Assembly (NCBI RefSeq): GCF_000526775.1
Contig: NZ_JAGS01000001.1
Span: 2,790,001-2,854,000 of the forward strand
Direction: 5' to 3'
DNA: 64,000 nt
From: Ruminococcus albus AD2013
Lineage (GTDB): Bacteria > Bacillota > Clostridia > Oscillospirales > Ruminococcaceae
The number at the start of each line of letters is the position of its first letter. The stretch's first letter is position 1. Positions 53,032-60,772 of this stretch are shown here, in pieces. The notes beneath the pieces are model-generated. The model saw only the letters and a list, made by a program, of their open reading frames with translations. It searched no databases and had not been told where the DNA came from. The position numbers and the translations under genes were made by a program.

Positions 53032-53761
53032 TTTCTTCTCCTGAATACAGAACCTTCAGTTTTTGAATATTATCCTTAATCTGCTTGTTATAATCACTTT
53101 TCTCAGATAGAGTTTTCGCTTTTGAAACAGAAAGTTTTAATGCTTTGAGTTTCTTTAATAGCGGAAAACAAAGGATAAGTTTGTTATCATCATACCACAT
53201 TTTACTGTCAAGCAAAGCATCATCATTTTTGAAAAGACCATGATTAAAAACAAGGAATGCCTTACACATCATTTCAAGGTAATAGCTGTGCTTGTTATTG
53301 CGGTTTAGTATCGTTTCATAGTCGATATAAAGAGAGAACAATGTTTTAAGATCATTTTGAAAATCGAGTGGAAGTTTGTCAGTAACATACTCCTCCTCAA
53401 TGATAAAACTTCTTTCGTTCTGCTTATTCAGTCTTTTATCGGCAAAGCTGTAAACTGCGTTTGATCCGTCAGTAAACTCAATTATGCAAAGCGGTGCAAT
53501 GCACTTTTGAACAATCTTAGCAATAAAAGATGCTTGTTTAAGGTCTTTCAGTTTAATTCTCAGAAACATTATAACCTGACAATTATATTCATCATTTACG
53601 AGATTGGGAATGTCAAATCCCTCTATCTGATACATTAATCGAATTTCTTCAACTGATGATTCAAATCGCTTCTTTTCAGCCCCCGCAAGCGGTGCGCCTT
53701 TTACAAAAGTGACTTTTGCGATAGGAGCATCCTTGCGATATTTCTGAGGTAATGAAAGCAT
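53024..53761 (-). CDS. DUF4391 protein
   Basis: A 245-aa protein with ATG 53761, 2 bases after the helicase stop. I recognise it as DUF4391-like from the basic N-terminus (LPQKYRKDAPIAKVTFVKGA), the long central beta-rich segment with QVIMFLRIKLKDLK and APLCIIEFTDG, and the C-terminal coiled region (LLKKLKALKLSVSKAKTLSE). DUF4391 genes are commonly found between a helicase and a type III methyltransferase in defence loci. The molecular role is unknown; it may link the helicase to Mod/Res. It is soluble, without catalytic motifs I can name. Confidence 0.75.
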   Translation of the reverse strand: MLSLPQKYRKDAPIAKVTFVKGAPLAGAEKKRFESSVEEIRLMYQIEGFDIPNLVNDEYNCQVIMFLRIKLKDLKQASFIAKIVQKCIAPLCIIEFTDGSNAVYSFADKRLNKQNERSFIIEEEYVTDKLPLDFQNDLKTLFSLYIDYETILNRNNKHSYYLEMMCKAFLVFNHGLFKNDDALLDSKMWYDDNKLILCFPLLKKLKALKLSVSKAKTLSEKSDYNKQIKDNIQKLKVLYSGEENE

Positions 53762-53763
53762 AA

Positions 53764-56700
53764 TTACGCCTCCTTACGCACAATGATGAATGAAACGAGC
53801 TCAAAATCATCGCTGGTTTTGTTGGCAAAATCATTCTTGAAGCCGCCGAAATCAAACAATGTGAAGCCTGCATTATCCTCCTCAACCTTCTGTATTGAAT
53901 CAACGACCTTACTGAGCAAATGAGAATACTTGCCCATATCTTTTGTTTGCTTGGTTTCTTTAAGGAAAGCCTGTACAAGCTCGGTGTTAACTTGATCTTT
54001 TCCGTAGCATAGTCCACGCATTCGCTTTAGTAATTCTCTTGCCTGCGTACTGTCAAACAAGATTTCCTCCTCATCTGAGATAAATGCCAGATAATACGGG
54101 AAGAGAGAACTGTCTGAATTCGGCTTATCTTCGTTATTGCGATACTTAAAACAGAAAAGGACACCTTCTCTGTCCAGACCTATTTCTCTTGGAATTGCAA
54201 TAGAATAAATACCTCTCGGCACTCTCAACAATTCAGGGTAAGCCTTAATGTATTGCGAAAGTTCATAAATATACTGATTCATATTAAGATCAGTAATAGA
54301 AATTGTATCCGCTGCATCGTCAATATCTATTACTTCGTTCTTCAGCTTTTCCATCTGTTTTGTACGGAAGCTAATATCGTTCATTTCAGGTTCAAGCAGG
54401 TTATCGTCACCCGTTGAAACAATATTAGACTGCACCATCTTCTTTTTAACTCTGCTTTCAAGACCAAGATATTCATTCAGCTCAACAGCAGGGAAGAAAT
54501 TAATCAGTTTTATATACGCATTTGTACTGCCAATACGATCTATTCTTCCAAAACGCTGAATAAGCGTAACCGGATTCCATTGAATATCGTAGTTGATTAC
54601 GGTATCGCAATCTTGCAAGTTCTGACCTTCGGAAATACAATCCGTACCGATAAGGACGGTTATTTGTCTGCTTTCAGGAATGTCAGTATGCTTGGATCTC
54701 GGAGAAAAACAAGTCAGTATCTTGTTAAAGTCAAAGTTTTTCCTCATACCCTTATCAAGAGGTAAAGTTGTTCTTGGCTTTGCTGAACCGCTTACCATTG
54801 CACAATAATAGCCATTACTGAGCAACTCCTGTGCTATACTGTCATAAAGATAATTTGCAGTATCAGCAAATGCAGAGAATATGAGGATTTTCTTGTTACC
54901 TGCATTTGTTGGTGTAGCTTCGATCTTATGCTTTATTATCTCCCTGAGTTTTGCAAGTTTTTCATCTCTATTATTATCAAGAATAGCTCGTGCTTGCTCA
55001 CGCAAATGCTCAACAATTCTTTTATCAAACTGTAAGTCTTCGATGTATTTCTCCTTATCAAGATGAGCAACCTTGATGTCAAGTTTATATTCAAGTGATG
55101 TTTCTTCATCATCATAATATGATTCATCAGTAAGGGTGTCATCGTTGGCAGATAAGAGTGCGATGTAACGATCTATTCTTGCGTTCTGTTTACTAAGCGT
55201 CTGCTCAAATGAATAAACTGAGCTTTCAAGGCGCTTGAACAGATTAAACATCTGCAATATTTTAGTTGTATTATCACGCATTTCCTGGTTAAAAATCATT
55301 TTTCCTTTATGGAATGTTGCGTATTTTTCAAGATACATCTGACGATATTCTTTCTTTATGTATCGTACAGGAGTGTAAGCTGCAAGCAGTAATTCTTCAA
55401 GAACCATTAAGGTATCTCGGAAAATAAGCAGCTCATGCTTAGAATCTATATCAGGATTATGTGTATCAACAGGCAGTTTTAATGGGAATGATCCTATGTC
55501 ACTGCTATTGTAGTAATTAGTTATATGCTTACGGCTACGGCTTATAGTAAGTAATTCCAACAGATCAAAGAAATCCTTCGGAAGTGCATCATAGAGTTGG
55601 CTCTTAGCATTTCTTCCGTTCTTCTCCCAGTTGTTAAATACAATAGAAGCTCTGCGTAAAGTCTGCCCTATGCTTTCAATACCTTCCTTTTCATAAGCAT
55701 CATCACGGTCTGCAGTAATAAGACTGATTTGATTTTTCAGGTCAGAGAGATTGTTATTAACAGGGGTTGCTGATAACAAGAGCACTTTAGTCCGGTTTTT
55801 CTTTTTAACTACTGTTTCAAGCAATCTCTGATAACGTGTTTCACTTTCTTCCTTTTCTACTCGGTTACGGAAATTATGTGATTCGTCAATAACAATTAGA
55901 TCAAAACGACTCCAGTCAAAACGTTCAAGGTCTATTCCACTTCTTGATGTTCCGCTATATCTCGAAAGATCGGTATGACAAAGAACCTTATACCTGATAT
56001 TGTCATCAGATAAAGGGTTATCGCTATAATCATTATCTCTGTACGAATCCCAGTTATTATATAACTTTGCAGGAGTAAGCACAAGAATATTATCCTGCCT
56101 GTCAGAGAAATACTTAATTACGGCAAGAGCCTCAAATGTTTTTCCTAAACCAACACTATCAGCAATAATACAGCCATTATACTTATTTATCTTCTGAATA
56201 GCATACAAAACAGCCTCTTTTTGGAAATCAAAGAGCATATTCCAGATAATACTCTCCTTAAATCCGGCGTTATCTCTTTCAAATCGCTGTACGCCTTCAT
56301 CTATTTTATTACCGAACAGTTCATTAAGCGTAAAGTAATAAGCAAATTCAGGTGAATGCTCCTTATACACAAAAGAAAGGCTTTTTAGTAATTCATCTTT
56401 GAAATCCGATGTGAGCTGATCGGAAAGCCATATTCTTTCAAATTCATTTCTAAAATTAGTTATCTGCGACTGATCCATACTACTATCTATCGTCGTGTTG
56501 AAGTTGACACTTCTTTCAGAGTGTTCTTCACTCAGTTCAAGAGAAGTAGTACCAGTGATCATAAAATCCTCGTCAACAATAAGTACATTGATACCTATCT
56601 TTGCACGGGGATTAAGTTTTCTTATTTCAACATGATTCTTGATAAAATCATGCATAGCTTTAGCCTTAGCAAAATGAGTCAGTTCGTTTTTCTCAATTAT

Positions 56701-56949
56701 ATCATATTCGTTGTAGAGTGTATCATTGGGATTCATCTCAAACTCACGAGATACCTCATCTTTAGGAAGATGAGGATTATCACGAATAATAAGATAAATC
56801 CTGCGAACATTTCTCAGGCTCTTTTCGAGCACAGAAAATACAGATAATGTGAGTTTATCGTTGATAATATAAACATCAGCATTACTTTTATTTGAAAGAA
56901 CCTGATTCAGTTTATCAATATACTCGCTAGACGATCTCATATATTTCAC
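53764..56949 (-). CDS. SNF2-family helicase with PLD-like N-terminus
   Basis: A 1061-aa protein and first gene of the six-gene operon, starting at ATG 56949. Residues about 1-210 look like a phospholipase-D-type fold: VYIINDKLTLSVFSVL, a long central part, and KIGINVLIVDEDFMITGTTS. The catalytic HxK of PLD nucleases is not evident, so the domain may only bind nucleic acid. Helicase motifs follow: DSVGLGKTFEAL (about 263), VIDESHNFRN (about 353), LLLSATPVNN (about 400), LQDCDTVINYDIQWNP and QRFGRIDRIGS (about 780-805). Similar helicases accompany DUF4391 and type III Mod/Res genes. The likely role is DNA or nucleoprotein translocation in defence. Confidence 0.85.
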   Translation of the reverse strand: MKYMRSSSEYIDKLNQVLSNKSNADVYIINDKLTLSVFSVLEKSLRNVRRIYLIIRDNPHLPKDEVSREFEMNPNDTLYNEYDIIEKNELTHFAKAKAMHDFIKNHVEIRKLNPRAKIGINVLIVDEDFMITGTTSLELSEEHSERSVNFNTTIDSSMDQSQITNFRNEFERIWLSDQLTSDFKDELLKSLSFVYKEHSPEFAYYFTLNELFGNKIDEGVQRFERDNAGFKESIIWNMLFDFQKEAVLYAIQKINKYNGCIIADSVGLGKTFEALAVIKYFSDRQDNILVLTPAKLYNNWDSYRDNDYSDNPLSDDNIRYKVLCHTDLSRYSGTSRSGIDLERFDWSRFDLIVIDESHNFRNRVEKEESETRYQRLLETVVKKKNRTKVLLLSATPVNNNLSDLKNQISLITADRDDAYEKEGIESIGQTLRRASIVFNNWEKNGRNAKSQLYDALPKDFFDLLELLTISRSRKHITNYYNSSDIGSFPLKLPVDTHNPDIDSKHELLIFRDTLMVLEELLLAAYTPVRYIKKEYRQMYLEKYATFHKGKMIFNQEMRDNTTKILQMFNLFKRLESSVYSFEQTLSKQNARIDRYIALLSANDDTLTDESYYDDEETSLEYKLDIKVAHLDKEKYIEDLQFDKRIVEHLREQARAILDNNRDEKLAKLREIIKHKIEATPTNAGNKKILIFSAFADTANYLYDSIAQELLSNGYYCAMVSGSAKPRTTLPLDKGMRKNFDFNKILTCFSPRSKHTDIPESRQITVLIGTDCISEGQNLQDCDTVINYDIQWNPVTLIQRFGRIDRIGSTNAYIKLINFFPAVELNEYLGLESRVKKKMVQSNIVSTGDDNLLEPEMNDISFRTKQMEKLKNEVIDIDDAADTISITDLNMNQYIYELSQYIKAYPELLRVPRGIYSIAIPREIGLDREGVLFCFKYRNNEDKPNSDSSLFPYYLAFISDEEEILFDSTQARELLKRMRGLCYGKDQVNTELVQAFLKETKQTKDMGKYSHLLSKVVDSIQKVEEDNAGFTLFDFGGFKNDFANKTSDDFELVSFIIVRKEA

Positions 56950-56978
56950 CTTACTTTATGAAGTATACTATAGATTTT

Positions 56979-57007
56979 ATTATACCACAAAAAGGAAGAA
57001 ATAGCAA
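56979..57007 (-). promoter_or_regulatory. Promoter of the extended restriction operon
   Basis: On the minus strand, TTGCTA (57007-57002), a 17-base spacer and TATAAT (56984-56979) lie about 30 bases upstream of the helicase ATG. Confidence 0.75.
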
Positions 57008-57416
57008 GATAATATGAAGATGTTTTTGGGCAAAATAACCGATTTGTAACTCTTGACAGTTTTGCCTATAAATATGATATATTAAGTTTATCTTTATTCG
57101 CATAAGGTGATATAAGGCAAGAATAACATAACATCAGACGCTCAAAATTTGTTCTGAACAGATAAACCGAAAAACAACCTTTTCAGATAGCATATTTGAC
57201 GAATATACGAAAATATGGTATAATCATAAAAAGAACTTTGACTGTAGACAAAATTAAAAAAAGAGGACTTCTGCGTTGCAAAAGTCCTCTTGTCATATAA
57301 TATTATTTTCTTAATACAATTCCCAGCTTCAAGTTTGGATATTTAATTATTATAGTAATATTATAGTAAGTATAAGTGAAGGACTAATCAATATAACTGC
57401 GAGAGGAGGAAATTTC
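57008..57416. other. Gene-free region with a promoter and a hairpin
   Basis: No convincing gene is seen. It holds a strong + strand promoter, TTGACG (57196-57201), a 17-base spacer and TATAAT (57219-57224). Thirty-six bases further on lies a perfect 10-bp stem, AAGAGGACTT (57261-57270) / AAGTCCTCTT (57282-57291), which on the minus strand runs into T7. A weaker TTGACA at 57053 has a TATATT 19 bases away. A short regulatory RNA is possible. Confidence 0.5.
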
Positions 57417-57959
57417 ATGAAGAATAAACTGTTGATCGCAGCTATGATGTTCGTAATAACATTAACATCGTGTGTTTCCTATAATACTAGAAACAAAGCT
57501 TCTGATACAGATAAACCTACTTCCTCGGCTCAGACAGAAATTATAACGTCTGAAGCAGATAAAGAAACACGTTCTGCAACTACTACTACTGCTGCCACTA
57601 CATCTATAACTGAAACAACAATGGTTTCAGAGACCACAACATCAGCAACAACTAGCGTAGAACCTGAAAAGCAATCTACGCAGTTTTCCATAAATGATAT
57701 TCCTTCTTTCAGTAATGCACCTTACTGTGAGGTAAACGACAATAAGCCGTTTTTTAATAACGATGAGATCACAACACAGTCCTATGAATACTATCCTGAA
57801 CTTGATAATCTAGGTCGTTGTGGCACGTGTATCGCTTGCATTTCCATTGATATGATGCCGACAACTGAGCGTGAGGGCATTGGAATGATTAAGCCTTCAG
57901 GCTGGCAACTAAGCAAGTATGACTTTGTTGACGGCAAATACCTGTTTAACATATGTTAA
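57417..57959 (+). pseudogene. C-terminally truncated secreted DNA/RNA nuclease lipoprotein
   Basis: A 180-aa frame with a good ribosome site (GAGAGGAGGAAATTTC). Residues 1-19 are a lipoprotein signal ending TLTSC. A Thr/Ser linker runs to about 95. The rest (PYCEVNDNKPFF, YYPELDNLGRCGTCIACISI, then GIGMIKPSGWQLSKYD and VDGKYLFNIC) matches the N-terminal half of DNA/RNA non-specific endonucleases of Firmicutes. In that family the next residues hold the catalytic His (CHLIGYQL) and metal-binding Asn (ANEKNLITGT). Here a stop follows NIC directly and no continuation is found in any frame nearby. The protein should therefore be inactive as a nuclease. Confidence 0.78.
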
Positions 57960-58004
57960 GAACAGTATATGTTCAAATTATTCAAGTACAAGGAAGATAT
58001 AATC

Positions 58005-58099
58005 ATGAAGAGAACGATACTTTATTGTAAGTTATGGTATTGATGTTATCCATTCTCATAGGATTTAGCTCTTTAGAATCTGTCTTTGAGAAGGGTTAA
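58005..58099 (+). pseudogene. Decayed signal-peptide fragment
   Basis: AAGGAAGATATAATC precedes ATG 58005 (MKRTILYCKLWY then stop). A shifted frame continues with VMVLMLSILIGFSSLESVFE and stops at 58099. Joined by a frameshift these would give a typical lipoprotein or secreted-protein N-terminus. Only the first 30 residues survive, and the parent is unknown. Confidence 0.5.
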
Positions 58100-58324
58100 T
58101 ACGTTCTTTGCGATCGGGTTGGCAGACAACACGCCTAATACATTGTATCATATCTGAACTCTTCGGGTAACTCTCTCCGTTCTGAATAGTAACAATAAAC
58201 CTGTAGCAGTATCTACCGGAATTAATTATGAATATGATAAACTAATATTTGCATATCCAATTATAGCAGATATCGGTGGGTATGTATGCTATAATAAAAC
58301 AGAGCCAGTTAGCCCCCAAGGCAC
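58100..58324. other. Gene-free decayed stretch
   Basis: I see no intact gene, promoter or hairpin of note. All frames are interrupted. It is probably remnant coding DNA leading into the repeats at 58325. Confidence 0.4.
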
Positions 58325-58421
58325 GGTGGGGTAAGTGCTGAGGATTTGACGGTATCTAATATACTCCAATGAACTCCATGATACTTCTTTGAGTTTATTA
58401 TACTCCATTAGACTTCGGTGG
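58325..58421. repeat. Intergenic repeat, copy 2
   Basis: Contains the same three blocks as 46397-46500, in a different order: GGTGGGGTA block (58325-58343), ACTCCAATGAACTCCATG (58363-58380) and GAGTTTATTATACT block (58391-58421). It directly abuts the left 66-bp inverted repeat. Confidence 0.65.
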
Positions 58422-58487
58422 TGTGTATGCCGCTCAGACTGCCACAGCTGCACGGGCATTTTGCCCACCCTCGCCGGTGACTGCCCA
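58422..58487 (+). repeat. 66-bp perfect inverted repeat, left copy
   Basis: Identical over all 66 bases to the reverse complement of 59703-59768, with sharp edges on both sides. It is markedly GC-rich for this region and includes its own GGGCA-TTT-TGCCC hairpin. Confidence 0.9.
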
Positions 58488-58588
58488 GTAAAAATCGAAA
58501 ACAATATAAATCTCACTCGCATTCCGGCAGTGCAGGGATACGTCGCAGTTATTACGCTGTTTAGGCGGCAATTTGATGAAAGCGGAGG

Positions 58589-58617
58589 TTGTTTTTTCAT
58601 GGGAGTTGTGGTATAAT
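58589..58617 (+). promoter_or_regulatory. Promoter of the 58667 gene
   Basis: TTGTTT (58589-58594), a 17-base spacer and TATAAT (58612-58617), 50 bases before the ATG. Confidence 0.7.
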
Positions 58618-58666
58618 AAATCGTGAATAAAACACCTCTGATCAGGATTCAATTTCAGGAGGCATT

Positions 58667-59212
58667 ATGAATAAAGCAAAAAAATACTTTGGAGGAAATG
58701 TATTCTCGATCTGTTTCATACTTTTTCTCCTGCTCAGGCGGTTACCCAATAATGGGGATTGGTATTATTACTGTAATGTTATATTGTGTTCCGTTGTGAT
58801 TGTATCCGGGGTTGCTCTTGTGGTATATAGTTTGAAATCATCAAGACATATAAAATACGATTATTGTATTAGTATTCTGATAGCAGCTCTGTTATCGTTC
58901 AACCTGTATATCGATCTTTTTACAGGTAAAAAAGAAACCGTTAACGATCAATTCCATATTGTTACCAAAGAGTTTTCCATAAATCATCCAGATTCAAAAA
59001 ATACCATAAAGATTCCGTATAATGGTGCTTACATTGAATTATATATCACTGATCAGCAGTGGGAATACCTCATCAATAACAATCCGATGAATAAAAGCAA
59101 AATGGTTGTTGATCCTATAACCGGTGATACGCATCAACCACACATGTATCCTGTCAAAGTCATTTTTTATGAAAAGTCTAAAATCATCAGCACCATTGAA
59201 ATCATTGAATAA
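58667..59212 (+). CDS. Hypothetical membrane protein between inverted repeats
   Basis: A 181-aa protein starting at ATG 58667 after TTCAGGAGGCATT. Three hydrophobic segments at about 9-23 (GNVFSICFILFLLL), 37-56 (VILCSVVIVSGVALVVYSL) and 66-84 (YCISILIAALLSFNLYIDLF) are followed by a soluble C-terminal domain (about 90-181) with beta-rich sequence (IKIPYNGAYIELYITDQQW). I do not recognise the family. It has a good promoter and terminator and lies between the two 66-bp inverted repeats, next to an IS21 remnant, so it may be cargo of a decayed element. Confidence 0.72.
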   Translation: MNKAKKYFGGNVFSICFILFLLLRRLPNNGDWYYYCNVILCSVVIVSGVALVVYSLKSSRHIKYDYCISILIAALLSFNLYIDLFTGKKETVNDQFHIVTKEFSINHPDSKNTIKIPYNGAYIELYITDQQWEYLINNNPMNKSKMVVDPITGDTHQPHMYPVKVIFYEKSKIISTIEIIE

Positions 59213-59288
59213 TCAATGCTCTGCTATGAATGCAAATTTGATTATTGCATAGTAATTAATGATTTCCAAAGGAAACCGAATACGCCCT

Positions 59289-59325
59289 AAAAGCTGTGAA
59301 GCGCCATCCGCTCCGCAGCTTTTTT
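59289..59325 (+). terminator. Terminator after the 58667 gene
   Basis: AAAAGCTG / CAGCTTTT outer stem with additional inner pairing (GAAGCG / CGCTCC region) and a T tract. Confidence 0.75.
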
Positions 59326-59399
59326 AATTTGCAGTATAAACCTCTGCGAAAACAGAATTCTCTAAAGTTCATGCATTATGTTCCAAGACAAGCGTTTTA

Positions 59400-59414
59400 T
59401 AGTAACCGTCAAAC
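59400..59414 (+). repeat. 15-bp direct repeat, copy 1
   Basis: TAGTAACCGTCAAAC, repeated at 59817-59831. The two copies bracket the IS21 remnant and the right 66-bp repeat. Confidence 0.6.
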
Positions 59415-59458
59415 CATCCGCGCCTAGACCTCCGGTGTCCGAAATGGTATAATAAACT

Positions 59459-59624
59459 TCAAGCAATATCGACATTTGTGACATCATCATCTATCGGCCA
59501 TCCTATCTGATGCTTTGCAACAAGATCCAGAACATTCTTGACCGTGTGATGTGAAACTTGCAGCAATCTGTCTCAGACTGTAGCCTTTATTGCTGAGCCT
59601 GAGAATTCCTTTGTAGTCTACCAT
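59459..59624 (-). pseudogene. IS21-family istA N-terminal remnant
   Basis: On the minus strand AAGGAGGTCTATCAC precedes ATG 59624. The translation MVDYKGILRLSNKGYSLRQI matches the N-terminal helix-turn-helix of IS21-family IstA transposases. After a frameshift the match continues as HTVKNVLDLVAKHQIGWP, then IDDDVTN, before a stop at 59459. Only about 55 residues remain of a protein normally over 300 aa; the catalytic DDE domain and istB are missing. It is a dead fragment that shows past insertion activity here. Confidence 0.75.
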
Positions 59625-59702
59625 GTGATAGACCTCCTTGGTGTATAGTCACGTCATAGACGTGCCATACAAAGTATATCACTTATTGCCGGGCAGTGCC
59701 CG

Positions 59703-59768
59703 TGGGCAGTCACCGGCGAGGGTGGGCAAAATGCCCGTGCAGCTGTGGCAGTCTGAGCGGCATACACA
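59703..59768 (-). repeat. 66-bp perfect inverted repeat, right copy
   Basis: Exact reverse complement of 58422-58487. The 1347-bp interval bounded by the two copies contains the membrane-protein gene and the istA remnant. Confidence 0.9.
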
Positions 59769-59816
59769 GGTGGGGAGTTCGACGGGTTTGACATGTACGA
59801 ATTAATAAAAAATAGT

Positions 59817-59831
59817 TAGTAACCGTCAAAC
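59817..59831 (+). repeat. 15-bp direct repeat, copy 2
   Basis: Second copy of TAGTAACCGTCAAAC (first at 59400-59414). Confidence 0.6.
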
Positions 59832-59873
59832 TTGATGCTTATGTTTTTTCACCCGTTAGAATTTTACCCATGT

Positions 59874-59913
59874 CGGGAAAAAAAGTGCAGCAGATGTTGG
59901 TCTGCTGCACTTT
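59874..59913 (-). terminator. Terminator of the dockerin/LRR operon
   Basis: A 13-bp perfect stem, AAAGTGCAGCAGA (59882-59894) / TCTGCTGCACTTT (59901-59913). On the minus strand it is followed by T7, 70 bases beyond the LRR stop. Confidence 0.85.
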
Positions 59914-59983
59914 CTGGTGAATTACGGATTCCTTGTAATTTAACATGTTCAAAAGTTATATTGTCAATTGTGAAAGTTGCATT

Positions 59984-60772
59984 TTATAGCGCATATGAAT
60001 CAAATTCTTTTGGATCATAATATATTTCGATTGAAGCATCTTTTAAAACAGCTAGTTCTTTTTCTGACATTTGTCCTTCACGAATTAAAATCCTTTTCAA
60101 TGAACGCATATCGGCAAGTCGGTATACATCTATATCTTGAAAATCAATTATATCCAGATTGACTATTTGATCGAGCTCGTAAAGACCTGATGGATCTTTA
60201 AGATAAGCTTTGTATAAATCTAAAGTTTTAAGATTTTCGATTGCTTTCAGTGCTGATAAATCTTCTATTGTAGATTCAGCAAGATCTAATTTCTCTAAGG
60301 AATTAATTCGGCTGATATCATATATCGCATCCGATGACAGATAAGAAAATGAAATTTCTAAGAATGTAAGCTTTTTGAATTTCTCTATTTCATTCATATC
60401 CCAGTTTACCAAACGATTTATATCGACAATTCTTAAGCACTTCAAATCAGAAATATGGCGAAGGGCGGATCCATCGATTTTTTCTGATGATGATAAAGAT
60501 ATATATCCAAATTGTAATTCTTCTAGTTCATCCATATCACTTAAAAAAGATAAGCTGTTTATCTTTGAAGTACGAATATTAAGGACTTTTAGCTTTTTGA
60601 AATTATTTAGCTTACCTTCATGAAGTGTTGATGCTTTTTCCTTTGAAAGATCCAAGTTTGTAGTTTTATAAGAATAAATATGTCCATTTATTATAGTATA
60701 GTGAGAGAAAAACACGATAACAGAAATAATGATTGCAAATAAAAGCGCTATAAAAGAAAACCTTTTAATCAT
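59984..60772 (-). CDS. Membrane-anchored leucine-rich-repeat protein
   Basis: A 262-aa protein. I prefer ATG 60772 (MIKRFSFIALLFAIIISVIV), which overlaps the stop of the upstream gene and has GGAG 12 bases before it; a start at 60796 is possible. One N-terminal membrane helix (about 3-23) anchors an extracellular domain made of about eight leucine-rich repeats with spacing near 22-24 (KLKVLNIRTSKINSLSFLSD, LEELQFGYISL, LTFLEISFSYLSS, LEKLDLAESTIEDLSALKAI, LKTLDLYKAYLKDPSGLYEL). It is translationally coupled to the dockerin protein, so the two surface proteins probably act together. A receptor or partner-binding role is inferred. Confidence 0.78.
   Translation of the reverse strand: MIKRFSFIALLFAIIISVIVFFSHYTIINGHIYSYKTTNLDLSKEKASTLHEGKLNNFKKLKVLNIRTSKINSLSFLSDMDELEELQFGYISLSSSEKIDGSALRHISDLKCLRIVDINRLVNWDMNEIEKFKKLTFLEISFSYLSSDAIYDISRINSLEKLDLAESTIEDLSALKAIENLKTLDLYKAYLKDPSGLYELDQIVNLDIIDFQDIDVYRLADMRSLKRILIREGQMSEKELAVLKDASIEIYYDPKEFDSYAL

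Noticed and set aside
46580..56949. DISARM or BREX system
   Set aside because: An SNF2 helicase, a PLD-like domain and a methyltransferase are present, but no DUF1998, PglZ or BrxL-like protein; the Mod/Res pair is plainly type III.
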